The notes below the pieces were generated by a model, which had not been told where the DNA came from, searched no databases, and saw nothing but the letters and a program-made list of their open reading frames with translations. Source: Zizania palustris (lineage: Eukaryota; Streptophyta; Magnoliopsida; Poales; Poaceae). From it: a DNA stretch of 64,000 bases. This document shows positions 20,666 to 30,906 of this stretch, piece after piece (positions within the stretch are counted from its first letter, which is position 1; each line of letters starts with the position of its first letter). The position numbers and the translations under genes are program-made. The stretch spans positions 70,063,144 through 70,127,143 of the forward strand of contig JAAALK010000287.1 of assembly GCA_019279435.1 (NCBI GenBank). The letters are read 5' to 3'.

Positions 20666-21588
20666 GGCATAGGGTTAGTCTGCGGAGGGTACCCTGACCC
20701 AGATACGTATGGGGCCCACGAGGTCCCTGTCCAGTCATACGACGGAGGCATCGGAGGCTCTAGCGGCCTAGGCCACTGCGAGCCGAACCCGTTACCCGGA
20801 GGGGTGTTCGGCCAAGTCAAAGGTGTCTTCGACCACACCAGCGAAGGATCCTGCCAGGCCGGAGGTATGTTCGGCCAGTGTGGGCCGAAGCCTTCCGTCG
20901 GAGAAGTCCAGTGTGGTGCGGGTTTCAGCCATTGGGGGCCGAAGTTGTTGTATAGGGGACCCGACCACTAGGGCTCAAAGCTGTTGTACGGGGGGTTCGG
21001 CCATTGTGGCTCGGAACCCCCGTGCGGAGCATCAGGCCATTGTGGCCCGAAGCCACCCTTCGAAGGTCTTGGACCCTTCAGCTGTTTTAGCTTAGCGTGC
21101 GGACCTGCTTCTTTGTCCCTCCTCTGATGCTTGTTTAATAGCATGTTATATGTTACCTTCGGCCTCTTGCGAGCCTTAGCCGAAGGGGTATTGATGTTCT
21201 GTTTCCACACTCCTACCTCAGGGTTCTTTGGTACGAGTGTGCGAATGCGCGGTTCTCCAACAATCACATCTTTTCCTTTAGCAGACTCGGCCTGTTCTGG
21301 CCGAATCAACACCTTTTTCTCGCCGACATCAACGGCGTTGACTGGAAAAGGATCTTTATCCAGCTTCATCTTTGGATCATGGTCTATCTTCAATCGTCCT
21401 TCTTCTATGGCCGATTGTATCTGAAATCGAAAAACATTGCAATCATTAGTATTATGAGAATGTGAATCATGCCACTTACAATATGGATGTTTCTTTAACT
21501 CGTCGGCAGGTGGGATAACTTGACCCTTAGGTAACCTGAGAAGCTGACTCTTTAAGAGTAAATAAAATATTTTATCATATTTAGTCAC
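20506..21588 (-). pseudogene. Gyp-1 gag-protease linker with Pro-Gln-Trp repeats
   Basis: In frame with gag but broken by a stop (TAG) at 20968. A CCHH-like CKWHDSHSHNTNDC motif lies at the start, followed by a KMKLDKDPFPVN block shared with Gyp-2. The segment then runs into repeats of the form FGPQWPNxPxGG and ends near 20506, where the frame is lost. Function is not known. It may be the nucleocapsid-like part of the polyprotein. Confidence 0.7.
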
Positions 21589-21693
21589 ATCGAACGAGTA
21601 CTTGACCTCATTAAGTCTATTCTTTGTGGGGGATGGTCGTAGTTCGGAGCAAGTGACAGGTTTGTTTTTAGTGTTGGTAACCCATTCGGCCGC

Positions 21694-22755
21694 TTACATG
21701 TCGGCTGAATCCTCCTCCTCTGACTCCTCCTCATCAGAGCATTCCATGATGTGGATTTCGGCCTTAGGCTTGCTAAACGTCTTAATAAATTTCTTATCTT
21801 TGGCTCGACCTTCTTGGACCAGAGCCTGCTGTAGAACTTGGCTAACTTCTAAAAAGTTTTGGTTATCTAACCTTTCTTTAAGTTCGGAACACAACCCGTT
21901 AAAAGCTAATTCCGCCAAGTCCCTTTCTGAAATATTAAGACTAAAGCATCGGTTTCTAGTATCCCTGAAACGCTTGATATACTCAGAGGCGCTCTCACTA
22001 GATTTTTGCTTAACTGACGTCAAATGCGAAAGCCTAAGTTCTGTTTCACCCGTGTAGAAATAATCATGGAATTTCTGCTCTAAATCGTCCCACGTGTGGA
22101 TGGAGTTCGATGGGAGCGCCGAAAACCAAGTGAAAGCCGTGTCGGATAGTGAGAGAGAAAATAGTTTAACCTGTAGGGCATATATCCCGCTAACCTCTCC
22201 ACACTGCGCCAAAAATTGACTAACATGCTCTAGTGTGGTCCTGCTACCCTCGCCATCGAATTTAGTGAACTCAGGGATCGTATAGCCGCGGGGGTAGGGT
22301 ACTGTATCAAGATGATCGGGGTATGGTTTGCGATAAACCCTAACCCATCCCTTGGGCACGAAGCCGGCACACTCCCTAAACAATGCGCGGACCTGCTCAT
22401 CTATATCATCTTGGTAGTTTGTTTGCATGCGCCTCTCATGTGGGAGCGCAACACGCGGTGGGATATCGGCATGTCGGCCATGTGCTTCTTCCCTACGCGC
22501 TATTTGTACAACGTGCTCGTGTCCAGGTGCCTGCGCGTGTGGTGCGGGTAGCGCGGGTATTGGTGCAGGTGTTGTGTGGTATGCAGTATTAGTTTGACCA
22601 TAGGTATAATGATTGGTCTCAGCAATAAGTGATGAGGTCGGAGACATGTTTGTCAGAGGTGCACTAGCTATAGGAACCGGGGGTGCGTCCATCGGTGGTG
22701 TAGACGTAGTAGTCGAAGTAGATGTACCGGTGGCCGATGTAGACGTACTCATCAT
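21694..22755 (-). pseudogene. Gyp-1 gag
   Basis: I take the start at 22755 (paired ATGs, MMSTSTSATG). The frame is open further upstream but that part is LTR and primer-site sequence. After a Ser/Thr-rich head and a Pro/Ala/His-rich region comes the retrotransposon gag domain: IPEFTKFDGEG, LEHVSQFLAQCGE, AFTWFSALPSNSI, LEQKFHDYFYTGE, YIKRFRDTRNRC and LAELAFNGL. The ORF stops at 21694 with TAA where Gyp-2 has TAT (Tyr, in ADMYAAKW), so a single nonsense change cuts it from the linker. Compared with Gyp-2 it lacks about 350 bp near the N-terminus. Confidence 0.88.
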
Positions 22756-22770
22756 GTTGGCGTAGCTCTT

Positions 22771-22787
22771 CCCCAGCGGAGCCGCCA
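22771..22787 (-). other. Gyp-1 primer-binding site
   Basis: Minus strand TGGCGGCTCCGCTGGGG, seven bases after the LTR end. Gyp-2 has TGGCGACTCCGCTGGGG at 27101-27117, so Gyp-1 carries one transition. From memory this type of site is assigned to a tRNA-Arg in grass Gypsy elements. I could not check the tRNA. Confidence 0.7.
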
Positions 22788-22794
22788 AAAAGTG

Positions 22795-24249
22795 TGTTGA
22801 CACGGAAACGTGCCCCCACACTTGGGTCAGTCCGGTGATCCAAAAGTGCACGGATACTTAGGGACAGTCCTAAGCGTGACGTAGCGCCGACGCCGCGTTC
22901 CGACTACCCTTAATAGTGATAAGGGGGGTGGAGTCGCCAGGCAACCAGATTACACAAAATAATCCAATTAGCCAAAAGAAATAGGTTAAACAGGTTAAAA
23001 TCAGCAAACCAGTCGGAGTCCTCCTGGTTCGAAGTATGATGCGAAGGGTGCGCCGAAGGGTACCTTCGGCGTCTGGTGCGAAGTGCTCCGCCGAAGGGTG
23101 CTTCGGCGTTCGAACTGATCCGGCCGAAGATAGACTCCGAACGGATCTGAACACAGTGATCACCTCCGAACAGCGGGGTTTGGCGTGCGATCTCCGATGC
23201 AGCGAATTACAGAGTAGTGACATGAAGGCCACACACAGGTGCAGCTTCATCTGGTGCGGAGTATGTTCGTGGCGAAGTCTGTCATGACGAAGTATGCTAG
23301 CAGAGCCTGTTGTCAAAGCCTGCGGTCGTGTCGAAGGGTGTCCTAGGACCTCCGGAACCTATCTCTCAGCTCCGGACACCTCCGGCGAAGGGGCTCCGAA
23401 CGTGCGAACCTGCAACAGAGACGATGCGAAGTACCAATTCAGACTTAGGACCGAATTTTGCGAGGTGTTGCACGGGTGGCGAAGGTAGCAATCTATTACG
23501 CAGATTAACGAATACTTCACAGGCGAAGTAACAAGGCGATAGCAATCTGTTACGTAGATTAACGAGGACTTCATGGGCGAAGTACTAAGGCTTACCACTG
23601 TTCCGTACCGGCGGACGGAGGGCTTCCAGGCAAACCCACGAAGATGTACAGAAAAGTAAAGGTAAAAGTAAAGGTACGATCAAAGCATGGCTTTGGTTTC
23701 GTTTGAGTTGGGGGGGGGGTCTACACGCCGGCCATGCCTCTCTATTTATAGGGGTTTAACTCCCAATCTAATATGTTATTAATCCGGCCGGATAGAGATA
23801 GAGATTGAGCTGGCGATGCAAACAACTCTATCTCTATCGAGGTGGGCTTCGGCCAGGCCCATCGAGGCCTGCTCCTCGGGCCGAAGCTTCGGTAGCGTGG
23901 GCTTCGGCCAGGCCTGTTGAGGCTTGCTCCTTGGGCCGAAGCTTCGACAGCGTGGGCTTTGGCCAGGCCCATGGAGGCTTGCTCTCGGGCTGAAGCTTTG
24001 ACAGCGTGGGCTCCCAAAGCTTCGGCAGCGTGGGCCTCCGAAGGCTTCCGAAGCTTTTGTAGCGTGGGCCTCTGAAGGTTTCTTGGCCGAAGCCCATGGG
24101 CTGGCTAGAGGCTTTCAGAGCCCATAGCTCGATGGACTTCGGCCCTGTAGGGCTTCGGACACACCATGGACATGTGTATTTTTGGCCCAAATCACAAAAA
24201 ATTGATATTTTGATAATCTAGCAATTAATGCCATTTTTTGCCATCAATA
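22795..24249 (-). repeat. Gyp-1 5' LTR, 1455 bp
   Basis: Starts in plus coordinates 'tgttgacacgg' next to the primer site. Its far end is 'gccatcaata', where a CA terminus appears mutated to TA, and the duplication ATATC follows at 24250-24254. TATA box on the minus strand at 23741-23752. It has one 55-bp unit fewer than the 3' LTR, which accounts for nearly all of the 50-bp length difference. Confidence 0.88.
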
Positions 24250-24254
24250 ATATC

Positions 24255-25530
24255 CTGTCGGTTGGACTGGCCTCGTTAGGTCGATCGGACTAGGCTTCGG
24301 TGATGGCCTCGGCCGGACTAGGAGCCTTACCTCCGTCATGCTTCGGCGAGGGGACCTTCGGGATTTTGACCTCGTGAGACCCTACCTTGACTGTGATAGC
24401 TTCGGACTCCCTCTTCCCCACTTCTTCGCGCCCATCTTCCTTGGCTTCGTCCTACGTGAGTCGATTCGGAGGTAGTACGGACAGCCTATGGAAAACGTCC
24501 CCCTTCGCCATGTCCACTTGTCCCTGCCAACCATAACACTCTGAAGGAAAACAGGGGGTAATATTATACTGCGAAGGGTACTTCGGCGGCGAGGTGTAGT
24601 TCGGAGCCCACGGGGATCCGACCTAGTAGTATGGCGGAGGCATCGGTGGTTCTATGGATTCGCCCACTATGAGTCGAACCCATTGCCCGGAAGGGGGGTT
24701 CGGTCACGTCGAAGGTACTTCGGACCATATCAGCGAAGGGTCCCACTAGGCCGGAGGTATGTTCGGCCATTGCGGACCAAGCTCTCCCACTAGGGGATTC
24801 ACCTAGAGCGGAGGTGGGTTCAGCCATTGGGGTTCGAACTCACCGTATGGAGGGTTTGGCCATTAGGGTTCGAACTCACTATGCAGAGGGTTTGGCCATT
24901 GGGGTCTGAACTCACTATACGGAGGGTTCGTCCATTGGGGTCTGAACTTACCATGCGGAGGGTTCGTCCATTGGGGTCTGAACTCACCCTTCGTGGGGTT
25001 TGGTTGTTGGGGTCCGAACTCCTTCTTCGAAGGGTTTGGTTGTCTTGGCCCCTTTGGTTGTCTTGGCATTTTTGGCCGGGTGTCTGTTTTCTCGACCTTC
25101 TTCTGGTGTTTGTTCAACAACATCTGGTATGTTACCTTTGGCTTCTTATAAGCCCTAGCCGAAGGAGACATGTTGATGTTCTTTTTGCACACTCCTTTAG
25201 GGTTTTTTGGTACGAGCGTACATATGTGTGATTCTCCAATAACGACCACTTTCCCCTTAGATGACTCGACCTGTTCTGGCCGAATCAGTACCTTCTTCTC
25301 GTCGAGGTTGATGGTGTTTACGGGAAAGGGGTCTTTGTCTAGCTTCATCTTTGGATTATAATCTATTTTCAATCATCCTTCTTCCATGGCCGATTGAACC
25401 TACCGACGGAAAACATTACAATCGTTAGTATAATGAGAATAAGAATCGTGCCACTTACAGTAGGGGCGCTTCTTTAGTTCATCGGCAGTTGGGATGACCT
25501 AGCCCTTGGGCAACCTGAGAAGCTAGCTCT
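24255..25530 (-). pseudogene. Gyp-2 gag-protease linker with 12-residue repeats
   Basis: Continuation of Gyp-2 to the right of Gyp-1. 24863-25372 is open and encodes KMKLDKDPFPVN, as in Gyp-1, then tandem 12-residue units of the type FRPQWTNPPHGK. Frameshifts and stops break the rest. The plus-strand ORF at 24827-25231 is the antisense shadow of the repeats. Confidence 0.75.
24830..25040 (-). repeat. 36-bp coding tandem repeat (12 residues) in the Gyp-2 linker
   Basis: The pentamer 'gaact' marks units at 24836, 24872, 24908, 24944, 24980 and 25016, an exact 36-bp period over six units. Each encodes about x-F-R-P-Q-W-T-N-P-P-H/Y-x. Exact multiples of three keep the frame. The Gyp-1 counterpart (20780-21060) is more diverged. 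Confidence 0.88.
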
Positions 25531-27000
25531 TCAGGAGGAGATCAAATTTTTTATCACATTTATCACATCAAAATAGTATTTAACTTCACTGGGCCGACTC
25601 TTAGTGGAAGTCAATCGTAGTTTAGAACAAGTAACAGGCTTTCTCTTAGTATTCCAAGCCCATTTGGCCGCATACATGTCAGCTAAATCGTCCTCTTCCT
25701 CCGACTCTTCCTCGTCAGAGTGCTCCATGATGTGAACTTCGACTCTAGGTTTGTTAAATGTTTTAATGAATTTTTTATATTTGGCTCAGCCTTCTTGTTC
25801 CAGAGCCTGCTATAGGACTTGGCTGACCTCTAAAAAGTTTTGGTTATCTAGCCTTTCTTTAATCTTAGAACGCAACCCGTTAAAAGCTAGATCCGCCAAA
25901 TCCCTTTCTGAAATGTTGAGACCAAAACATCGGTTTATGGTGTCTCTAAAGCGCTTTACGTACTCAGAGACACTCTTGCTAGATTTTTTTGACTGATGTC
26001 ATGGAATTTCTGGTCTAATTGGGCCCATGTTTGGACGGAGTTCGGCGGAAGTGCCGAAATCCAAGTGAAAGCGGTGTCGGATAGTGAAAGAGAAAATAGT
26101 CTAAGTTTTAATGCGTCCAACCCACTAGCTTCTCCACACTGTGCTAAGAATTGGCTGATGTGTTCTAGTGTGGTATTGTTACCCTCACCGTCGAATTTGG
26201 TGAATTCAGGGACTCTATAGACGCGAGGGTAGGGTATGGCTTTCGGTAAATCCTAGCTCGATCCCGAGGCGCGAAGCCGGTACACTCTCTAAATAGCGCG
26301 CGAATCCGCTCCTCAATGTTGTTCTAGCCTCCTGCCTGTGTGCGTCTCTAATGCGGGGGTGCGACACGCGGTGGTATGTCGGCGTGTCGGCCGCGGGGCT
26401 CCTCCTCCCGTGATGGTTCAGGGTACATGACATGCTCGGGTCTATGCGGGTGCGTAGGAGCGTGCGGTGCAGGCAGCGCGGGAAAAGCTGGCGTAGGCGT
26501 AGGTGGAGGCAGTGCATAATAAGCAGGGTTAGCTTGGCTGTAAGTGTACTGACTTGTCTCGGCCATAGATGTCGAGGCCGGAGATGCGATAGCTTTGCCA
26601 GTACTACCACCGGTTCTACTATAAATGTGATTTACTAGGGGTATGCTAGCGATTGGAGTTGAAGGAACGACTTCGGTAAAATTGAACCTTCTAAATGTTG
26701 CCTCTACCTGAAAGCTAATTGCTGAATCTAGACGATTAGCTAGCAAAGCTCTAACAGCTTGATCCACAGATGCAACTATTTTTTTCTCAATATCTAAAGA
26801 AGATAAGGGAGGCGACACTGGTGTTTCCTGAGTCCGGGTGAGGTCGAGGATGTTGATGTCGTGCTCGATGAAGCCCGTGCGGGTCTTGATGTAACTTCCG
26901 AGCATGAGATCTTGGAGCTCTTTCATATTTGCCTTGATCTCCGCCCGACCTTCCTTGGGGATGTCTTCAAGGGTGGGCGTCATGATGTTGCAGATTCAAT
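25531..27000 (-). pseudogene. Gyp-2 gag
   Basis: The open block 26348-26983 begins MTPTLEDIPKEGRAEI and includes a segment absent from Gyp-1. After frameshifts the gag domain is recognisable at 25740-26215 as the homologue of Gyp-1 21780-22270 (leucine- and arginine-rich, with the equivalent of the LEHVSQFLAQCGE block). An acidic EEESEEEDDLADMYAAKW tail follows at 25640-25728. Several stops show the copy is dead. Confidence 0.8.
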
Positions 27001-27100
27001 TTACGCGCCCCCATGGGATCTATCGGTGTGGTAGACGTAGTAGTCGTTGTAGAGGTACTTGTAGCCGATGTAGATGTACTCGTCATGTTGGCCTTGCCCT

Positions 27101-27117
27101 CCCCAGCGGAGTCGCCA
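27101..27117 (-). other. Gyp-2 primer-binding site
   Basis: Minus strand TGGCGACTCCGCTGGGG, seven bases beyond the LTR end, the probable undamaged form of the Gyp-1 site. Confidence 0.72.
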
Positions 27118-27124
27118 AAAAGTG

Positions 27125-28561
27125 TGTTGACACGAAAACGTGCCCCCACACTTGGGCCGGTTCGATGATCCAAAAGCGTGTGGATACTTAGGGATGAGCC
27201 TAAGCGTGACACAACACTGACGTCGCGTTCCGAATACCCTTAACAGTGGCAAGGGGGGTGGAGTCGCCAGGTAATCAGATCACAAAGAAATTATCCAATT
27301 AGCTGAAATATATAGATAAAATAAACCAACAGACCAAACGGAGCCTGACGGGTTCGGAGTGTACCGAACGAAGGGTCACCAAAGGGGGGCCTTCGATGTC
27401 TGGTGCGAAGGGTGTGCTGAAGGTAATGTTTGGCGTTCAGATCGATTTGGCCGAAGACAGGCTCCGAACAGATCACGACGTGAAATCGCCTCCGAATAGT
27501 AGGGTTTGGCGCGAAGCCTCTGACATGAAAAAATCCAATGCGGAGCATTGGCGCGACAAAGTCTGACACGAAGCGCTGGCGCGACGAAGTCCGATATGGA
27601 GCGCTGGAGCAGCAAAGTCTGATGCGGACCGCTGGCGCAATGAAGTCCGATGCGAATCATTTTGGTGTGACTCTGGAGCGAAGCAACTCCAATATGAAAT
27701 AGCTCTCGTATGCGGGACTCGACCAAATCGACAATAATGTGATAGATCTAGCACGGACGGACGAAGCGAAGACTTGCCAAAGGGTGCTCTAGCATCCTCT
27801 AAAACCAGCTTCCTAGCTCCGAAAACCTTCCGCAAAGGGGGCTCTAGCCGTGAAACCTGCAGCAAACAGAGATTAAGTGCCAATTCTACCTGGAGAGCGA
27901 ATTACTAAATGTTGCAGTATGCAAAACGAAGGGTAGCAATCTGTTACGTAGTTTAACGGATGGTTCACAAGCGAGCCAATAAGGTGATAGCAATCTGTTA
28001 TGTAGATTAACAGATGATTCATAGGCGAACCAACAAAGCTTAACAAAATTATGGCGTGGCCGACGGAGGGCTTCCATCGCAAAGCCATGAAGGTGTAATG
28101 ATACTAATGCGGAAAGTAAAGGTACGATTCAAACTAGGGTTTGAAGAGTTGATCTATGTTGGGGGGTCCTATGAACCGGCCTCACCCCTATGTTTATATG
28201 GGCTAGTCTTCTTATCTCTAACTCTAATCTGATAAGATTCGTCCTAATCAAGATTAGAGATAAAAACAAACCTGAATCTATATCAGACTCCTATCCAAAG
28301 CCTACCCAAAGTGGGCCTTCGGTAGGCCCACCGAAGGGTGCTCCTCGGGCCGAAGCTTCGGTGAAGCAGGCCATCGAAGGGCCTCTGGGCCGAAGCCAGC
28401 CTATGAAGTAGGCCGCTAAAATGCCCCTGAGGCCCCATGTAGGTGGGCCTCCGGCACTTCAAGGCTTCGGCCTGTTCTAGGAGTTGTATATTTTCGGCCC
28501 ATATTACCAAAATTGATATTTTGACAATCTTGGCCATTAATGCCATTTTTTGCTATCAACA
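27125..28561 (-). repeat. Gyp-2 5' LTR, 1437 bp
   Basis: Plus-coordinate start 'tgttgacacg' and end 'gctatcaaca' give clean TG...CA ends. It is related to but clearly diverged from the Gyp-1 LTRs. The TATA region is near 28188-28198 (degenerate). The 5 bases after it, CATCC (28562-28566), should recur at the far 3' LTR outside the window. The sequence beyond belongs to Tat-A, so Gyp-2 sits in Tat-A. Confidence 0.85.
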
Positions 28562-28566
28562 CATCC

Positions 28567-28999
28567 TAAGCGTTCGGTCAAATTACATACAGCCGATGCC
28601 TATGGCATCGCCTTGAGACGGCTGATGTGAAGGCATCGCCCTTAGACAAAATCAGCAAGAACAAAGATGATGCAACGCAGGAAACTCAACAGTCAATCAA
28701 TACAAGAAATAAAGAAATGCTGATATATATATTCATTATGTTTCAATTACAAAGAGATATGTTACAAGTCCCTGATCGACATACAGAAGGCCATCAGCTG
28801 CTTCATTTTTACAGAGCGCCCTTCAACGAAGCGCGAACCGACTACGATCGTCTCCCGTTCACCCATGCTGTAGGAGTGGGGGCGCCAGTGCCAAGGTTCA
28901 TTGTGGCTGATAGTTGTCCATATCGTATCAGCCAACCACTTAGGCTCATGGAAGGGGCCTCCTCATTAATGTCCTGCAAAAGGAAAAGGCAAGGCCCGA
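28567..28999 (+). other. Tat-A pol-to-antisense-ORF junction region
   Basis: The sequence 'cagccgatgcctatggcatcgcc' with a nearby 'ggcatcgcccttagac' matches the reverse complement of 38283-38350 in Tat-B, where integrase and the antisense ORF meet tail to tail. The Tat-A pol itself is left of Gyp-2, outside the window. No convincing ORF is present. Confidence 0.5.
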
Positions 29000-30571
29000 T
29001 CAGATAAGAAAAACAGAAGCAACAAAAGAAAAAGAAGGCCAATGTACTCACGTCGGGATCTGCCTCGGCGCTAGTCAGATGAAGCTGTCCCGGTAGACCA
29101 ATGAGGATCGATTGAAGACATGGAGCTTCACCTCACCCACCACTCACAGAAGGCGGAAGATGTCGCCCGATAGGTCCTCCAGGTGGCGACCTTTCCATAG
29201 GGCAGCCCATCACCCATATCGGAGAGGCGATCCCACTCCAGCACACTCATCACCTTTCCGTGGGCCTAGATTTGTCCGACGAAGAAGAGGCATGGAGGAA
29301 GCTGGCTGAAGCCCAACTGCCTCAAGAACACCGACGGGTGGTAGAACTCATAAGAGCACCGCTAGGAATGGTCATCGGTAAAATTGATCGGGAGCAAGCA
29401 GGGAAAGGAGGCTATAGAGAAGATACGGAAAGACTCTACCTCCTAGGATACATTAGGAAAAACTAGTCGGTTGGGGAGTGCGTACTCCAAATGGAAACCA
29501 AGAGAACCGACTGGAGAATCCTAGGTAGAAGAGCTTGAAGGATGTGGCCAAATTTGTAGAGGATATGGGGACGGAAGGACAAAACGAGGCTGGTTCACCG
29601 AAGGATTGACATCAATGGAAAGTGGGAGGCGCCGACTCCAAAAAATTGTTGGGGAAGAGATACTAGGAAAAAGAGGCCTCTCCAGTGGCTTCAATAGTGT
29701 AGACATTCAGCTAGAGTTGAAGAATCCACTAGGGACCCCAACATTGGCCGATGAAGTTGCCAACCGATAAATCAACTGACACGAGGTGGTAGCAACCCAG
29801 GGGGATCTGCTCATGGGCATCAAGTCGTTCGGCCAAGTATTGAAATTGCAGAGTCGGGGCCAGGGCCGACACATAGAAAACAAACTCCTCTAGCCAGACG
29901 GTGAGAAAGGCAATGTGTTCACGGGTGCCAACCAGGCCGACTTTCTTTTTGTGTCTCCTGATGTATCGACTCTAGTTGTCGGTCGGATTGGCACCGAGAT
30001 CAAATGACGGCTAGAAACAAAGAGAGAAGGGGAGGACCAGTGAACTAATGTCAAGGCAAGTAAAAAATGGACATCGAGAAAGGAGGGGCTCATCAATCCA
30101 TGGCCAAAAAGAAAAGCATTGAGGGCATCAGACCAGAAGTAGCACCATGCGGCCAACATCGACTCGTTTTGGAATGGTGCGACGAGGGAGAGACTGATAC
30201 AGTGACCGATATCGAACTCATCCTAGAAGGTGCAGAAAGTGGCCGATACCCTAAGGTACCAATCATGCCAGCCAGGGATGGAGGAAGGAAAAGGCGTGAA
30301 GCCAAGGTCCCAGTCGAAAGGATGCATGGGGGAACACTTGAAGAGGATTCGGTAGGTCTCGGCATTCACGAAGTTGATCAGGTCAGAGTAACCTAGGGGC
30401 CCAAGAATAAGCTGTACGGGTGAGTGACGATCGGTATGAAGACCTGGTTCTAGAGAGCCTACATGTGGGGAAAATGGCTCAGAAAAGGGATGAAACCACG
30501 GAGAAAAGGAAGGAGGACCAAATATATAAAAGACAAAGACATACCAGTGGGATCCTATTCAAGTCAGCCAT
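29000..30571 (-). pseudogene. Tat-A antisense ORF: plant mobile domain (aminotransferase-like) protein
   Basis: Antisense to the element, between pol and the 3' LTR. Exon 1 is 30571-30545: ATG plus eight codons (MADLNRIPL), then GTATGT. The acceptor ATGTAG ends at 30459 (86-bp intron). Exon 2 reads through PGWHDWYLRVSATF, MLAAWCYFWSDALNAFLFG, HGLMSPSFLD, EEFVFYVSALAPTLQFQYLA and IPLGCYHLV. This is the pattern of plant mobile domain (PMD) proteins, a family found in transposons and host genes, of unknown biochemical activity. Stops include TAG at the fourth codon of the NQVFIP block, a TAG near 30420, one in TF*DEFD and one near the C-terminus. Tat-B carries the orthologous ORF with the same 27-nt first exon. 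The C-terminal limit is approximate. Confidence 0.8.
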
Positions 30572-30906
30572 TCTACTGTCCTCTTAGTGTGATGAGATGA
30601 AGACAAAGGCAGAAAGATGGTGATGATCAGGAAGTAGCAGAATCTAATAACGATGGGTTGAAAGCCGGAGTGTTGGTGAGCCAAAAGCGTGGAAGGGAGA
30701 ATATAGAAGACACATATTTATTGACTAGGGTGATTCTTCAGCTACCCCGTCGGACCAATCACAAGAAGCGAAGGCAAAGAGTTTCCGGCTGGCGATAATG
30801 AATGTGAGACGACCGTGTTAAAAGACTTGGTGGCGTAAGGTAATTATGACTGATAGTTTTGAAGCGTTAGGTGCCTCTTAACGCCTCAAAACTAGGGGAC
30901 ATGTAT
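30572..30906 (+). other. Tat-A 3' untranslated region and polypurine tract
   Basis: No ORF. The tract AACTAGGGGACATGTAT (about 30890-30906) abuts the LTR start. The equivalent in Tat-B is ATTAGGGGGCATGTTT. Seen from the antisense gene this is its promoter region. Confidence 0.65.
30712..30724 (-). promoter_or_regulatory. Possible TATA for the Tat-A antisense ORF
   Basis: Minus strand CAATAAATATGTG lies about 140 bp upstream of the antisense ATG at 30571. A second AT-rich CTATATTC is at about 30700. Weaker than the Tat-B counterpart; inferred from position only. Confidence 0.35.

Larger units (their letters stand above)
3234..24249 (-). mobile_element. Gyp-1: complete Ty3/Gypsy (Tat-like) retrotransposon, interrupted by Copia-1
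   Basis: A full element in minus orientation: 5' LTR 22795-24249, primer-binding site 22771-22787, gag 21694-22755, linker and protease to 19325, RT and RNase H to 17208, integrase 16780-15846 and 5017-4884, polypurine tract 4739-4756, 3' LTR 3234-4738. Without Copia-1 (10,818 bp plus a 5-bp duplication) it is about 10.2 kb. Domain order PR-RT-RH-IN without a chromodomain, and RT motif YIDDVVVKS, place it with plant Tat/Athila-type Gypsy elements by family knowledge. It lacks an extra ORF after integrase: only about 130 bp separate the integrase stop from the polypurine tract. Stops in gag, RT and integrase make it defective. It sits inside Gyp-2, a related element. Confidence 0.92.

Noticed and set aside
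24827..25231. Plus-strand ORF with a repeated RRVRPLGSELT-like peptide
   Set aside because: The reverse reading of the 36-bp repeats that encode PQWxNPP on the minus strand. The gag linker reading has a homologue in Gyp-1.
28627..29007. Possible host gene exon on the plus strand
   Set aside because: The stretch is part of Tat-A between pol and the antisense ORF, with no domain or splice context of its own.
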